Assembly: GCA_018396865.1 (NCBI GenBank)
Contig: JAGTRB010000005.1
Coordinates: 64,001 to 104,297 of the forward strand
Direction: 5' to 3'
Source: Candidatus Bathyarchaeota archaeon
Lineage (GTDB): Archaea; Thermoproteota; Bathyarchaeia; TCS64
DNA length: 40,297 nt
Shown: positions 24,421 to 32,562 of the stretch, piece by piece
Layout: the number at the start of each line of letters is the position of its first letter
Numbering within the stretch: position 1 is the stretch's first letter
Notes under the pieces: model-generated
Databases searched by the model: none
Told to the model about the DNA's origin: nothing
Seen by the model: only the letters and a program-made list of their open reading frames with translations
Translations under genes and position numbers: made by a program

Positions 24421-24668
24421 GCCTTAACACCCTACCTTGCAAGTCCTATTGAATCAACAATTCTTTGTGTGTTTTATATGACTTTGTCCCTCCCTGTAAG
24501 CCTCCCTATATTAAAGGGTGTTATGGAATCAATGCTATCCTTGACGCTTTGATATAACTGTTTATGGGGGAGAGGTCGACTCGTGTTCCAATCAACACAC
24601 TTGGTGATCATGATTCCAGAAGTCTTATCTGAAAGATAGGAAAATATGGTAATCCTCTTTCTAGTCGC

Positions 24669-26156
24669 CTATTTCCTCCACTTTCTGCCAATCGGGTATA
24701 TTTCGTCGGGTATGTTCTTATATTCCAACTGGGTCAGGTCTGCGGGGCCTAGGCCCGGGGCATCCACTTCTATTATTGCCCCCGCTACATCCTTGAAGAA
24801 GGCTCTGAAATGCACCCTAGACTTTATTGCTATTATTTCTATATCTTTAAGGTTCAGGCCGAGTGCCGGGAAGATCGCGTCGTCAATAATCTGATGGAGG
24901 GTGGGAGTTATGATCACATGATTGTTTAAACCAAAACCTAGAACTGCCACCTTTCCAAGCCTTACCTTTGCCCCTCTAGCCATAGGTCCATTGTGTATAT
25001 ATTCACAGGGTCCAAGGTACTCGACGATTCCGGAGATCTTCACCGGCTCCCCTGATAATGGGTGGGCGTAGCCTCCCAACTTGACCTCTACCCTTTCACC
25101 GACCTTTGCCCTTCTAGATATCTCGTCGATTGCTCTCTCGTCGGCTATTGTTGCGACTACGAAGTTCTCTGCCCCTTGCGCCATTAGCTCCCTCAGGATG
25201 TGGGTGCTGTCTCCAGTCCTGTCGCTGTGATCTGCCACGATCACTGGCCTCTTCCCCTCCCTTGCGTTCCTTATTGCCTTTTCCACCCCCTCCCGCGTCT
25301 TCGGGATCCTCTTCCCGGCGAAGGGCTCCCTTAGGCTCCAGATGTAGTCCGATACGTCCTGAGCAGCCCTCTCAGCGAGTGCCCTATCCCCGTTTGTGAG
25401 GGCTATCACGGTGGCTCCTACATCCGGCACATCGGCGTATGCGAAGCCGAAGGCGACCGATAAGTAGTAGACCCCTCTCCCCTCCCACTCCCTTGCCCTA
25501 TCCATTATCTCCTTAGCCGGGTAGAAGTCGGTTCCTTGGAAGACGCTGGGGGTTATAACCCCCGGCTTCTTAATAGCCATAACGGGTTTGAACTCCCCTC
25601 TGGCTGTCGCTATGAGGCATCTTCCCGCCCTCAACCCGGTTTCTTCCGAGTCAATGTGGGGATATGTCTTTATAATGAAGACCCCATCAGCCACATCCGT
25701 TAGCTCATGATCCTCGTTCGCGTGGAGGTCGAGGGTGACCATTATAGGGATATCGCCCACAGCCCTCCTCGCCCGTCTGACGATCTCGGCCTCTGGCTTA
25801 AGACACCCCTCAACCGCCATGGCTCCATGTAGGGCTAGGAGAACTCCATCTATCTTCCCAGCCCTCCTCAACCCCTCCGCTATCTCATAGGTATATTTGT
25901 CGAAGCACTCCTTCGTCAGCCAGCTTCCTGATGAGCCCCCCCAGCTCCTCGAGGCGTCTAGGATCCCCACCAGTTCCACGTCCCCCGCCTCCTCTGCGGC
26001 CCTTATGAAGCCATTTATGTAGCTGGGTATACCCCGGTGGGCTCTGATGACCTCTTCTCCTCTTAACACACCTCCCCGCTCGAAATCCTCGATGGTTGTG
26101 AGCTTGGGGCAGAAGGTGCAAGTCTCATGGGAGAATGAAGCTACTGCTATCCTCAT
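24669..26156 (-). CDS. M81 family metallopeptidase-like protein (MlrC-like)
   Basis: This 495-residue protein matches the MlrC/M81 family, named for the enzyme that degrades linearised microcystin; most members have unknown substrates. The start MRIAVASFSHETCTFCP corresponds to the usual HETNTF motif. VTLDLHANEDHE, PHIDSEETG and the later IVADHSDRTGDSTHIL contain the probable zinc ligands and the family's Asp/Gly motif. The C-terminal domain is of normal length. The gene converges on the ThDP gene with about 250 bases between them. A role in degrading a peptide- or amide-like compound with the hyuAB products is possible but unproven. Confidence 0.9.
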   Translation of the reverse strand: MRIAVASFSHETCTFCPKLTTIEDFERGGVLRGEEVIRAHRGIPSYINGFIRAAEEAGDVELVGILDASRSWGGSSGSWLTKECFDKYTYEIAEGLRRAGKIDGVLLALHGAMAVEGCLKPEAEIVRRARRAVGDIPIMVTLDLHANEDHELTDVADGVFIIKTYPHIDSEETGLRAGRCLIATARGEFKPVMAIKKPGVITPSVFQGTDFYPAKEIMDRAREWEGRGVYYLSVAFGFAYADVPDVGATVIALTNGDRALAERAAQDVSDYIWSLREPFAGKRIPKTREGVEKAIRNAREGKRPVIVADHSDRTGDSTHILRELMAQGAENFVVATIADERAIDEISRRAKVGERVEVKLGGYAHPLSGEPVKISGIVEYLGPCEYIHNGPMARGAKVRLGKVAVLGFGLNNHVIITPTLHQIIDDAIFPALGLNLKDIEIIAIKSRVHFRAFFKDVAGAIIEVDAPGLGPADLTQLEYKNIPDEIYPIGRKWRK

Positions 26157-26258
26157 CGAGGATATTATTGAGCTTGGAGGTTAAAATTTTTATCGAATCA
26201 AGGGTGTGCAAATTCTGTTATGGATTTAAACTACTTTATAAGGCGAAGTTTTAGTTGA

Positions 26259-27536
26259 TTATCCTACAGCTTCGCCGATGAGGTAGCCTATCCTTGCATC
26301 CTTGACAGCGACCTCTATGAAGTCTCCGAGCTTCACATTCCCCTTTAAGGCTATGGGCCTATAGGCATAGTTTCTACCAATCATGGTCTCTCCCTTCCCA
26401 CGTTCATCTACTAGGACCTCTCCTTTCCACCCAACCCATTCTCGACTTCTCTCTTGGAATATCCTCTCCCAAACCCATCTCATGATGCTCGAGCGCCTCT
26501 TGGTCTCCCTGCCATGGATCTGCCCCGGCATCCTCTCCGCCTCTGTGCAGGGCCTCGGCCAGAACCTGGATATATTTAGAACGTCGGGCTTCACCTCCTC
26601 GATGAGCCTCAAAGACTCCCTGAACTGTTCCTCCGTCTCCCCTGGGAAGCCCACGATGATGTCCGTTGATAGGCTTAGGCTTGGGAAGGCCTCCCTGAAG
26701 CTCGATACTACCTCCCTGAAATCTTCAACCGAGTAGCCCCTCCTCATCTTCCTCAGGATCTCGTCATCCCCTGACTGGACTGGAAGGTGGAGGAACTTGA
26801 AGACCTTCTCCGACCTATAGGCCTCTATTAGGTCTTCTAGGATCTTCTTCGCCTGATTGGGGGTCATCATCCCAACCCTTATGTAGAATCTCCCCTCCAG
26901 CTCGCTTAGCCCGTCTATCAGCTGAGGCAGCTTGTAGCTCCTCCACCTGTAGGCTGCAGTATCCTCGGCGGTAACCCAGATCTCCCTGCAGCCCTCCTCA
27001 AGAGCCCTCCTCGCATCCTCTATCACCCCATCAGCTGGGTAGGAGTGTAGATGGCCTCTAGCCACCTTAACGATGCAGTAGCTGCAGCTCCCCAGGCACC
27101 CGGAGGCTATTGGGGCGATGTGGATGATGGGATTTCTTCTGAGCCTAGGGAGGAGAACCTTCTCAAACCCCTCTCCATCTATAAACTCTAGGCGCCTCCT
27201 CTCAAACGCTGCCTCTAAGGCCTCAACGGCGTGATGTATGTCACCAGGGCCTATCAGGCTTGCCTCTGGGGCTGCTTGATCCACCAGCCACCTCTCAGCC
27301 TTGGGCATGCACCCAGCAACGACCATGGGCACCCCCTTAGATGAGAGCTCCCTTAGGCGTTTGATCATCTTCCTCTCCGTGGGCGTCTTTACCACGCATG
27401 TGAGGATTATGAAGCCATCGGCATCCATGGGCGAGGCGATGGGGGTATGGCCCGACCTCACTAAGAGCCCTGATATAAACTCTGCATCCGCTAGATTGGC
27501 GCTGCATCCATAGACCTCGACATATACCCTGGCCAT
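26259..27536 (-). CDS. threonylcarbamoyladenosine tRNA methylthiotransferase (CDKAL1/MtaB-like)
   Basis: This radical-SAM enzyme adds a methylthio group to t6A at position 37 of tRNAs. The 425 residues hold the three N-terminal UPF0004 cysteines C11, C47 and C76, which bind the auxiliary 4Fe-4S cluster. The radical-SAM motif C147-x3-C151-x2-C154 (GCLGSCSYC) and a C-terminal TRAM-like domain (about 360-425) follow. Length and motif order match the archaeal/eukaryotic clade. It is transcribed away from the hairpin-containing spacer at 27537-27894. The alternative, a MiaB of another specificity, is less likely in archaea. Confidence 0.93.
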   Translation of the reverse strand: MARVYVEVYGCSANLADAEFISGLLVRSGHTPIASPMDADGFIILTCVVKTPTERKMIKRLRELSSKGVPMVVAGCMPKAERWLVDQAAPEASLIGPGDIHHAVEALEAAFERRRLEFIDGEGFEKVLLPRLRRNPIIHIAPIASGCLGSCSYCIVKVARGHLHSYPADGVIEDARRALEEGCREIWVTAEDTAAYRWRSYKLPQLIDGLSELEGRFYIRVGMMTPNQAKKILEDLIEAYRSEKVFKFLHLPVQSGDDEILRKMRRGYSVEDFREVVSSFREAFPSLSLSTDIIVGFPGETEEQFRESLRLIEEVKPDVLNISRFWPRPCTEAERMPGQIHGRETKRRSSIMRWVWERIFQERSREWVGWKGEVLVDERGKGETMIGRNYAYRPIALKGNVKLGDFIEVAVKDARIGYLIGEAVG

Positions 27537-27894
27537 TTCTCCAACTATTATCTTCCAGTTTAGCCGTCGAATAAAAAAGGCTCCTAAAATGTTTTCCCCT
27601 GACCTTATAGGACTTCAAGCCTCGAATAACGATATGGCCCTATTTTAAATGAATAGTTAAAACGCGGCCCAGTATTATAGGAAATATTTATTAAATTATA
27701 TGTTCGTGGAAGCGCCCCCTTGGGGAGGGCGACTAACGGTTTTAGGCTCTTCGAAGGAGTCAGTTCTCATTCATTTTAAAATGGAAGCGCCGCTAGGCGG
27801 AAAGTTAAGCTATATAGATACATAGTGCATGAATTCCCGTTTCCCAAATCTTATTAGACATTTGATTCAACTCCTCCATCGAGGTTATTGATCC
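27537..27894 (+). other. 358-base spacer with two related GC-rich hairpins
   Basis: This AT-rich spacer separates the methylthiotransferase start from the next forward gene. The 10-mer TGGAAGCGCC occurs twice (27707-27716 and 27782-27791) and each copy runs into a stem. The first is CGCCC (27713-27717) with GGGCG (27727-27731), an inner CC/GG pair and a bulged A. The second is CGCC with GGCG (27788-27799) around a GCTA loop. An AT box near 27683-27692 could start a transcript just before the first copy. This may be a small structured RNA or a leader. No known RNA family was recognised. Confidence 0.45.
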
Positions 27895-28158
27895 TTGATC
27901 ACCGCTAAGAAGATGATTAATCTTCATCTATCAGAAGATGGGGGTGAAGGTGTCCAGCCAGAAAATCCATGCACTGTAGCTATAATAAGGATTGGGGACC
28001 TGGCTGGCGCCTCAGCCCAGGATTTGAAATTTGACCATAGAGTTCGGGCCATCCCCCTTCCAGATCTATATGACCTGGAGCCCTTCTCCGGCCCTGAAGA
28101 ACCCATTCGCCTAGAGATAGAACTCTACCAGATGGAGGCCCCCATAGAGAATCAGTAG
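27895..28158 (+). CDS. small hypothetical protein
   Basis: This 87-residue acidic protein starts at TTG 27895 with GAGGT about ten bases upstream; ATG at 27913 is an alternative. It has no transmembrane segment or cysteine motif. Its central strand TVAIIRIGDLAG and the acidic tail (LEPFSGPEEPIRLEIELYQM) suggest a small folded domain. It may be controlled by the structured spacer before it. A stem-loop (TGACGAT / ATCGTCA at 28168-28186) follows its stop. I recognise no family. Confidence 0.5.
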   Translation: MITAKKMINLHLSEDGGEGVQPENPCTVAIIRIGDLAGASAQDLKFDHRVRAIPLPDLYDLEPFSGPEEPIRLEIELYQMEAPIENQ

Positions 28159-28167
28159 AGGAACTCC

Positions 28168-28186
28168 TGACGATATCGAATCGTCA
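28168..28186 (+). terminator. stem-loop between convergent genes
   Basis: TGACGAT (28168-28174) pairs with ATCGTCA (28180-28186) over a 5-base loop, and ACTCC / GGAGT outside could extend it. It lies just after the 87-residue gene and before a convergent gene, a position that suits a terminator or an RNA 3' end. There is no strong T run beside it. Confidence 0.35.
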
Positions 28187-28288
28187 ATCTATTGGAGTCC
28201 CTCCCTAAGAGATTAGAATAAAGATTCTCATAAGTAAGCGTTTTAGGGGCTTTTGGGCTTAATTTCTGTTATGTCGGGTCGGAGATAC

Positions 28289-28501
28289 TCACTTCGGGTG
28301 GCTTATTGTGGCCCAGATGGTCACTATGAGGAGGGTTCCCGCGGCACCCGCTAACCCTGAGAGGAACCACTCGGCGTTTATAAGCTCTGGAAATATCATC
28401 AGGATGACTGGTATTATACGATGGTATGTGAAGTAGGCTACTACTCCTGCTATGAAACCAAGGAGGGTGCATGCCCCCAATATTTTAATCCTCTCGTTCA
28501 T
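28289..28501 (-). CDS. small two-TM membrane protein
   Basis: This 70-residue protein has two hydrophobic helices (LLGFIAGVVAYFTYH and WFLSGLAGAAGTLLIVTIW) and short charged ends. The ATG at 28501 follows a GAGGGAT-like ribosome site. I recognise no named family. It is transcribed away from the cdv cluster, so any division role is unsupported. The clean hairpin TM layout and ribosome site make it likely to be real. Confidence 0.7.
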   Translation of the reverse strand: MNERIKILGACTLLGFIAGVVAYFTYHRIIPVILMIFPELINAEWFLSGLAGAAGTLLIVTIWATISHPK

Positions 28502-28753
28502 CTATCCCTCGCCTCAAGTCTCCTTGAGAGAGGGGGCTGTTTTTGGTTTGCTCATCGGATCTTTAATTATATTATACAAATTTTTGGCTTTATATGAAAA
28601 TTTTTTATTTGAACAGGTGAGCACCCATGCTCTAAGAGCCTTGCGAGTTACAAGAAGGTGAAAATGTCATATTCTCTTTGAGGCTTAAAGAACCTCGAAA
28701 GATCATGTGAGAAATGAAAGGGCTATTCCAAGAACCGCCCCCTCACTATCCAC

Positions 28754-28759
28754 AGGTGA
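28754..28759 (+). promoter_or_regulatory. ribosome binding site favouring the ATG at 28767 for cdvB
   Basis: AGGTGA ends seven bases before the in-frame ATG at 28767. The upstream GTG at 28707 lacks a comparable site, so the shorter protein is more likely. Confidence 0.5.
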
Positions 28760-28766
28760 AAAATGG

Positions 28767-29411
28767 ATGGATGCGTTCGCAAAGAGATGGGAAAGGCCAG
28801 ATGACAGACCCTTCTCTACGAAGGTGAAGGAGGCGGTTCGACCACCAGGCCCGCTTAAGCCTCGGCTGGATGAAGCCATTAAGCGCATAGAGCTCCAGAT
28901 TCAGAGGTTGGATCTTGCATCGAATAGGTTCCAGGAGAGGGATAAGACAATCTTCAACAGGATCGTGGACGCGTACACTAAGCATGACTCTGCAAGGGCG
29001 AATGTCTTCGCAAGTGAGCTGGTAGAGATAAGAAAGATGGAGAAGATGATCATACACGCCAGGCTCGCCTTAGAGCAGATAGCTCTCAGGCTCAAGACCG
29101 TCACCGAGCTGGGAGATGTGGCGGTCACTCTACTCCCAATAGTTGGCGTGATAAGGAACATCAAGACAGGGATGGCCTCCATATCCCCCCAAGCCGAGAA
29201 GGAGTTAGGTGAGATAAGCAACCTCCTGAGCGGAATAGTCCTAGACGCTGGCTCAGTCACTGGGATGACGATAAATTTCGAGACGGTGAACGAGGATGCC
29301 CAGAAGATACTGGAGGAGGCTGCGGCGATAGCGGAGCAGAAGATGAGGGAGACATTCCCAGAGCTTCCAGGGAAGGTTCCCACAACTGGCGGAGAACTAC
29401 CTCGAATCTAA
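28767..29411 (+). CDS. cdvB: ESCRT-III-like cell division protein (CdvB family, first paralogue)
   Basis: CdvB forms Snf7-like filaments that constrict the membrane in archaeal cell division. The favoured ATG at 28767 gives 214 residues; a GTG at 28707 would add 20. The core is a long basic-acidic helical region (DEAIKRIELQIQRLDLASNR, then VDAYTKHDSARANVFASELV) typical of the ESCRT-III helices 1-3. A Pro-rich end (FPELPGKVP) resembles an MIT-interacting motif that would recruit CdvC. No winged-helix tail is present, unlike the paralogue downstream. It is followed by a 172-base gap and then that paralogue. Confidence 0.9.
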   Translation: MDAFAKRWERPDDRPFSTKVKEAVRPPGPLKPRLDEAIKRIELQIQRLDLASNRFQERDKTIFNRIVDAYTKHDSARANVFASELVEIRKMEKMIIHARLALEQIALRLKTVTELGDVAVTLLPIVGVIRNIKTGMASISPQAEKELGEISNLLSGIVLDAGSVTGMTINFETVNEDAQKILEEAAAIAEQKMRETFPELPGKVPTTGGELPRI

Positions 29412-29583
29412 TAGGGGCTGGAGATATGATAAATCTCCGAGTAACCCCATTTTTTTTAGTCATCAAAAACTTTAGTATCCATAATGGTTCGAGGGGGTCA
29501 GCTAAGAAAGAGTCTCTAGACAGGTTGGTCATTGTAAATTCTATCGGCAGGGCCAATTAGGGGAAGGGCTGGAGGTCTCGGCC

Positions 29584-30354
29584 TTGGGGGTCTTGGACGG
29601 TTCTAAGCCGCCTACCACCCTTAGTGACCAGTCCATCTCCATCCTAAGGCTCCACTGTACTAAGCTGGACCAGATAATGGTCAGGCTGCGTAACCGGGAT
29701 AAGGCCCTATTCGAGATGTGTGCCTCCGCCCTCAAGAGGTTTGATATGTCAAGGGCTAAGATCTACGCCAACGAGATGGTGAGGATCAGGGCCCTCTCAA
29801 AGATAATCGGTCAAACACAGCTTGCGATAGAGTGCATTATAATAAGGCTGGAGAACTTCCTTGACCTTCAGGGCGTCATCTCAGAGCTTAAACCCCTATC
29901 AAAGATGATAAGCGAGGTCTCAAGGGAGGTTTCAAGGACGATGCCCGAGCTCTCCATGGAGATGGAGCAGCTCAGCAGGCTGGTGAGCGAGACCCTGACC
30001 CAGACGACAATCGACTTCAGCCAGCCAACCCTAGACCTCTCATCGGTAACCGCTGGAACGGCTGAGAGTGAGGAGATCTTGAAGGAGGTCTCAACGATCG
30101 TTGAGAGAACCCTGAGGGAGAATCTCCCAGAGCCCCCCTCATCGGCGATCGCGATCCCAGTCTCTATCACCCAGTCGAAAGTCGAGGTAGGGGAAACCCC
30201 CCTAAACATGAATAATGTGGTTAGGAGGGAAGGGCAGCCCATAAGGGTGGCGAGCTATGCGAGGGAGCTTAACCTCCTCCCGGAAGAGGTCTCTAGGATC
30301 CTGACGGATCTAGATGCCAAAGGCAAGGTCAGATTGGAGGAGTGCGTGAATTGA
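29584..30354 (+). CDS. ESCRT-III-like division protein with C-terminal winged helix (CdvB family, second paralogue)
   Basis: This second Snf7-like protein has 256 residues and starts at TTG 29584, seven bases after GGAGGT (29571-29576). The helical core (ILRLHCTKLDQIMVRLRNRD, ALKRFDMSRAKIYANEMVRI) resembles that of the first paralogue. After a Thr/Ser-rich linker comes a Pro-rich segment (NLPEPPSS), a possible MIT-interacting motif. From about 209 a winged-helix-like end follows (PIRVASYARELNLLPEEVSR). In Sulfolobus the CdvB C-terminal wing binds CdvA; here no cdvA is present. The stop overlaps the favoured cdvC TTG. Confidence 0.88.
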   Translation: MGVLDGSKPPTTLSDQSISILRLHCTKLDQIMVRLRNRDKALFEMCASALKRFDMSRAKIYANEMVRIRALSKIIGQTQLAIECIIIRLENFLDLQGVISELKPLSKMISEVSREVSRTMPELSMEMEQLSRLVSETLTQTTIDFSQPTLDLSSVTAGTAESEEILKEVSTIVERTLRENLPEPPSSAIAIPVSITQSKVEVGETPLNMNNVVRREGQPIRVASYARELNLLPEEVSRILTDLDAKGKVRLEECVN

Positions 30355-31508
30355 GCGCCTCCCAACAACTGGAGCAGGCAGCAATGCAATACGCGGCTGA
30401 GGCCGTCAGGCTCGACAGGCTGGGGGAGACCGAGAAGGCTGCCGAGTACTACAGGAGGGCTGTGGATGCCCTAACCCGCTTGATCAGGCTCTATCCAGAC
30501 TACATACTAAACAGGGTCTACATAGAGAGGGTTACGACATACAAGGAGAGGCTCAGGATCCTCCAGGAGGGGGGGCTTGAGGGTCAGAGGCTCAGCTTCG
30601 AGAAGTCTTCAACTTCTTCAACGAAGGAAACCATATTGGAGGTCGATGAGGCCGGGGTAAGGGAGAAGCCAAATGTGGGATGGGAGAATGTCGCGGGTCT
30701 CCAGCAGGCTAAAAAGGCGATCAAAGAGGCCATCGTGTATCCGGTACAGAGGCCAGACCTCTTCCCCCTTGGCTGGCCTAGGGGTATCCTCCTATTCGGC
30801 CCTCCTGGATGTGGGAAGACCCTCCTCGCGGCTGCGGTTGCGAATGAGATAGATGCCGAGTTCATAGTCGTGGACGCCGCCTCTGTGATGTCTAAATGGC
30901 TCGGGGAGGCGGAGAAGAATGTGGCGAAGCTCTTCGCCTCGGCGAGGAGCATCTCTGAGCAGGGGCGTCCAGCCATCATCTTCATTGATGAGGTTGACTC
31001 CCTTCTCGGGGTTCGCTCCCACGAGGTGGGTGGAGAGGTGAGGGTCAGAAACCAGTTCCTAAAGGAGATGGATGGGATAATGGACAAGGGGAAGAACTAC
31101 CACCTCTATGTGATAGCCGCAACCAACAAGCCCTGGGACCTAGATTGGGCGTTTATTAGGAGGTTTCAGAAGAGGATACTGGTACCAATACCCGACTTCG
31201 AGACCCGTGTCGAGCTCCTCACCATGTACACAGCCCAGCTAGACCTATCTCCGGAGGTAGACCTGAAGGAGCTGGCTAAAGCGACTGAGGGCTTCACGGG
31301 GAGCGATATAAGGGATATCTGCCAGTCGGTGAGGATGGAGGTGATAAGGGAGCTCTTCGAGTCCGGGAGAGCCGCTAATAAGGAGGCGAGGCCGAGGCCC
31401 GTCACCATGGAGGACTTCAAGAGGATCTTAAGGGTTAGGAAGCCGAGTGTCTCATCGGAGATGATCGCTTCATATGAACGCTGGTTCGAGTCCTTCAAGG
31501 CCCTCTAG
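30351..31508 (+). CDS. cdvC: Vps4-type AAA ATPase CdvC
   Basis: CdvC disassembles ESCRT-III filaments by ATP hydrolysis. I favour the TTG at 30351, which overlaps the upstream stop (TTGA) and follows GGAGGAG at 30336-30342; GTG at 30342 would add three residues. The N-terminal MIT-like three-helix domain (AAMQYAAEAVRLDRLGETEK) spans about 1-75. The AAA domain has Walker A GPPGCGKT (150-157), Walker B IIFIDEVDS (209-217), sensor AATNK and the arginine-finger-type RRF. A long helix with a basic patch ends the protein. The size of 385 residues is normal. Confidence 0.95.
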   Translation: MSASQQLEQAAMQYAAEAVRLDRLGETEKAAEYYRRAVDALTRLIRLYPDYILNRVYIERVTTYKERLRILQEGGLEGQRLSFEKSSTSSTKETILEVDEAGVREKPNVGWENVAGLQQAKKAIKEAIVYPVQRPDLFPLGWPRGILLFGPPGCGKTLLAAAVANEIDAEFIVVDAASVMSKWLGEAEKNVAKLFASARSISEQGRPAIIFIDEVDSLLGVRSHEVGGEVRVRNQFLKEMDGIMDKGKNYHLYVIAATNKPWDLDWAFIRRFQKRILVPIPDFETRVELLTMYTAQLDLSPEVDLKELAKATEGFTGSDIRDICQSVRMEVIRELFESGRAANKEARPRPVTMEDFKRILRVRKPSVSSEMIASYERWFESFKAL

Positions 31509-31538
31509 GATGTAAAGAAAAGGGGAGATTGAGGGAGT

Positions 31539-31904
31539 ATGAGGCGAGAGGACGTTCAGAGTCTGATACTGGCCGCTCGTGAGCTCGGGCTATCCTGGAG
31601 GGAGGCCGGCGCCCTCATGAGGGATGTGACTGTCGAGGCCCGGAAATTGAAAGGTCTGTGGAGGAGAGGTCCAACCAGATCCCCCCTGATAGCCCTCGGG
31701 GTTGCCCTCATAGCCTTCCCAGAGCCGATAATCTCCGATATAGTGGGATGGACCCTGATAGTCTCGGGGCTTATCGGCTCCAGGATAAGGCCGCCTCCCA
31801 TATACGTTGAGGATGTCATAGAGACGGCAAACGAAGCCCTCTTGGAGCTCAGGAAGGCCTCCTCTATAGGCCTCTTTAATGGATGGCTTCTCCAGCAGGA
31901 TTGA
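31539..31904 (+). CDS. small membrane protein downstream of cdvC
   Basis: This 121-residue protein has an N-terminal helical amphipathic part (MRREDVQSLILAARELGLSW), two close hydrophobic helices at about 47-63 and 67-83, and a helical C-terminal tail (VEDVIETANEALLELRKASS). It begins 30 bases after cdvC with GAGGGAG upstream, so it may be the last gene of the cdv operon and a membrane anchor or regulator. Its last 29 bases overlap the end of the convergent PHP gene. No family was recognised. Confidence 0.65.
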   Translation: MRREDVQSLILAARELGLSWREAGALMRDVTVEARKLKGLWRRGPTRSPLIALGVALIAFPEPIISDIVGWTLIVSGLIGSRIRPPPIYVEDVIETANEALLELRKASSIGLFNGWLLQQD

Positions 31905-32544
31905 AGATCCTCCTCGATAGCTGTTTGAATCTCTCCTTGAGGGTTACTCCCCCTCCTGAAGGCTCTGTATAACCCCTTCCGATAGCCCTTATCACATCCT
32001 CAGTATCCCGTGAATCGGCATCTATAATGGTGTAGGCTCTACCTATAACCTCAGGTATGTGAGCATCGCTCCCCCCCGTCTTGGGGAGGCTAAGCCTCTC
32101 AGCGATCTTTAGGTTCCTTCTAAAGGTCCAGTTATAGGGGAAGCTCATGGAGTTGGCCACCTCAATGGCGGTGAAGCCGGCCTCGGCTATCTCCCTCTCG
32201 CCTAGGAAGGTCTTTAGGGGGGAGCTTGGGTGGGCTAAGATGGAGATCCCACCCTGCTCCCTTATCCTTTCAACGGTCTCCGGCATAGAAAGTCTGGGTG
32301 GTATGGGTTCAGAGATGTTTAGGGCGAGGATGTGGCCTCCAGCGGCTGTGACCTCGAGCCCTGGGATTAAGAGGTGGTCGCCCTTAATCCCCTCAGCCAT
32401 CTTCACGCCTTCAATCGTGTCGTGGTCTGTCAAGGCGAAGCCGTCGAGCCCGACGGCCCTGCAGCGCCTGAAAGCCTCCTCAACGGATATATATCCATCT
32501 CTACTGTAAGCCGTGTGTAGGTGTAGGTCGATCCTAAGCTTCAA
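31876..32544 (-). CDS. PHP-domain metal-dependent phosphoesterase
   Basis: PHP proteins are trinuclear-metal phosphoesterases acting on DNA ends, nucleotides or 3'-phosphoadenosine. This 222-residue protein carries the four metal motifs: DLHLHTAYSRDG at the N-terminus, LTDHDT, ILAHPSSP and GGSDAH. The TTG at 32544 has GAAAGGT a few bases upstream. It follows metG by 18 bases on the same strand and probably shares its transcript. The 3' end overlaps the convergent small membrane gene. The exact substrate is not evident. Confidence 0.88.
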   Translation of the reverse strand: MKLRIDLHLHTAYSRDGYISVEEAFRRCRAVGLDGFALTDHDTIEGVKMAEGIKGDHLLIPGLEVTAAGGHILALNISEPIPPRLSMPETVERIREQGGISILAHPSSPLKTFLGEREIAEAGFTAIEVANSMSFPYNWTFRRNLKIAERLSLPKTGGSDAHIPEVIGRAYTIIDADSRDTEDVIRAIGRGYTEPSGGGVTLKERFKQLSRRIFNPAGEAIH

Positions 32545-32562
32545 GATACCTTTCTACTCTCC

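Noticed and set aside
25130-25399. Forward Leu/Pro/Arg-rich frame inside the M81 gene
   Set aside because: It is a low-complexity shadow of the opposite strand coding sequence.
27700-27800. C/D-box or H/ACA guide RNA for the tandem hairpins
   Set aside because: No RUGAUGA/CUGA boxes and no ACA tail in the right position were found.
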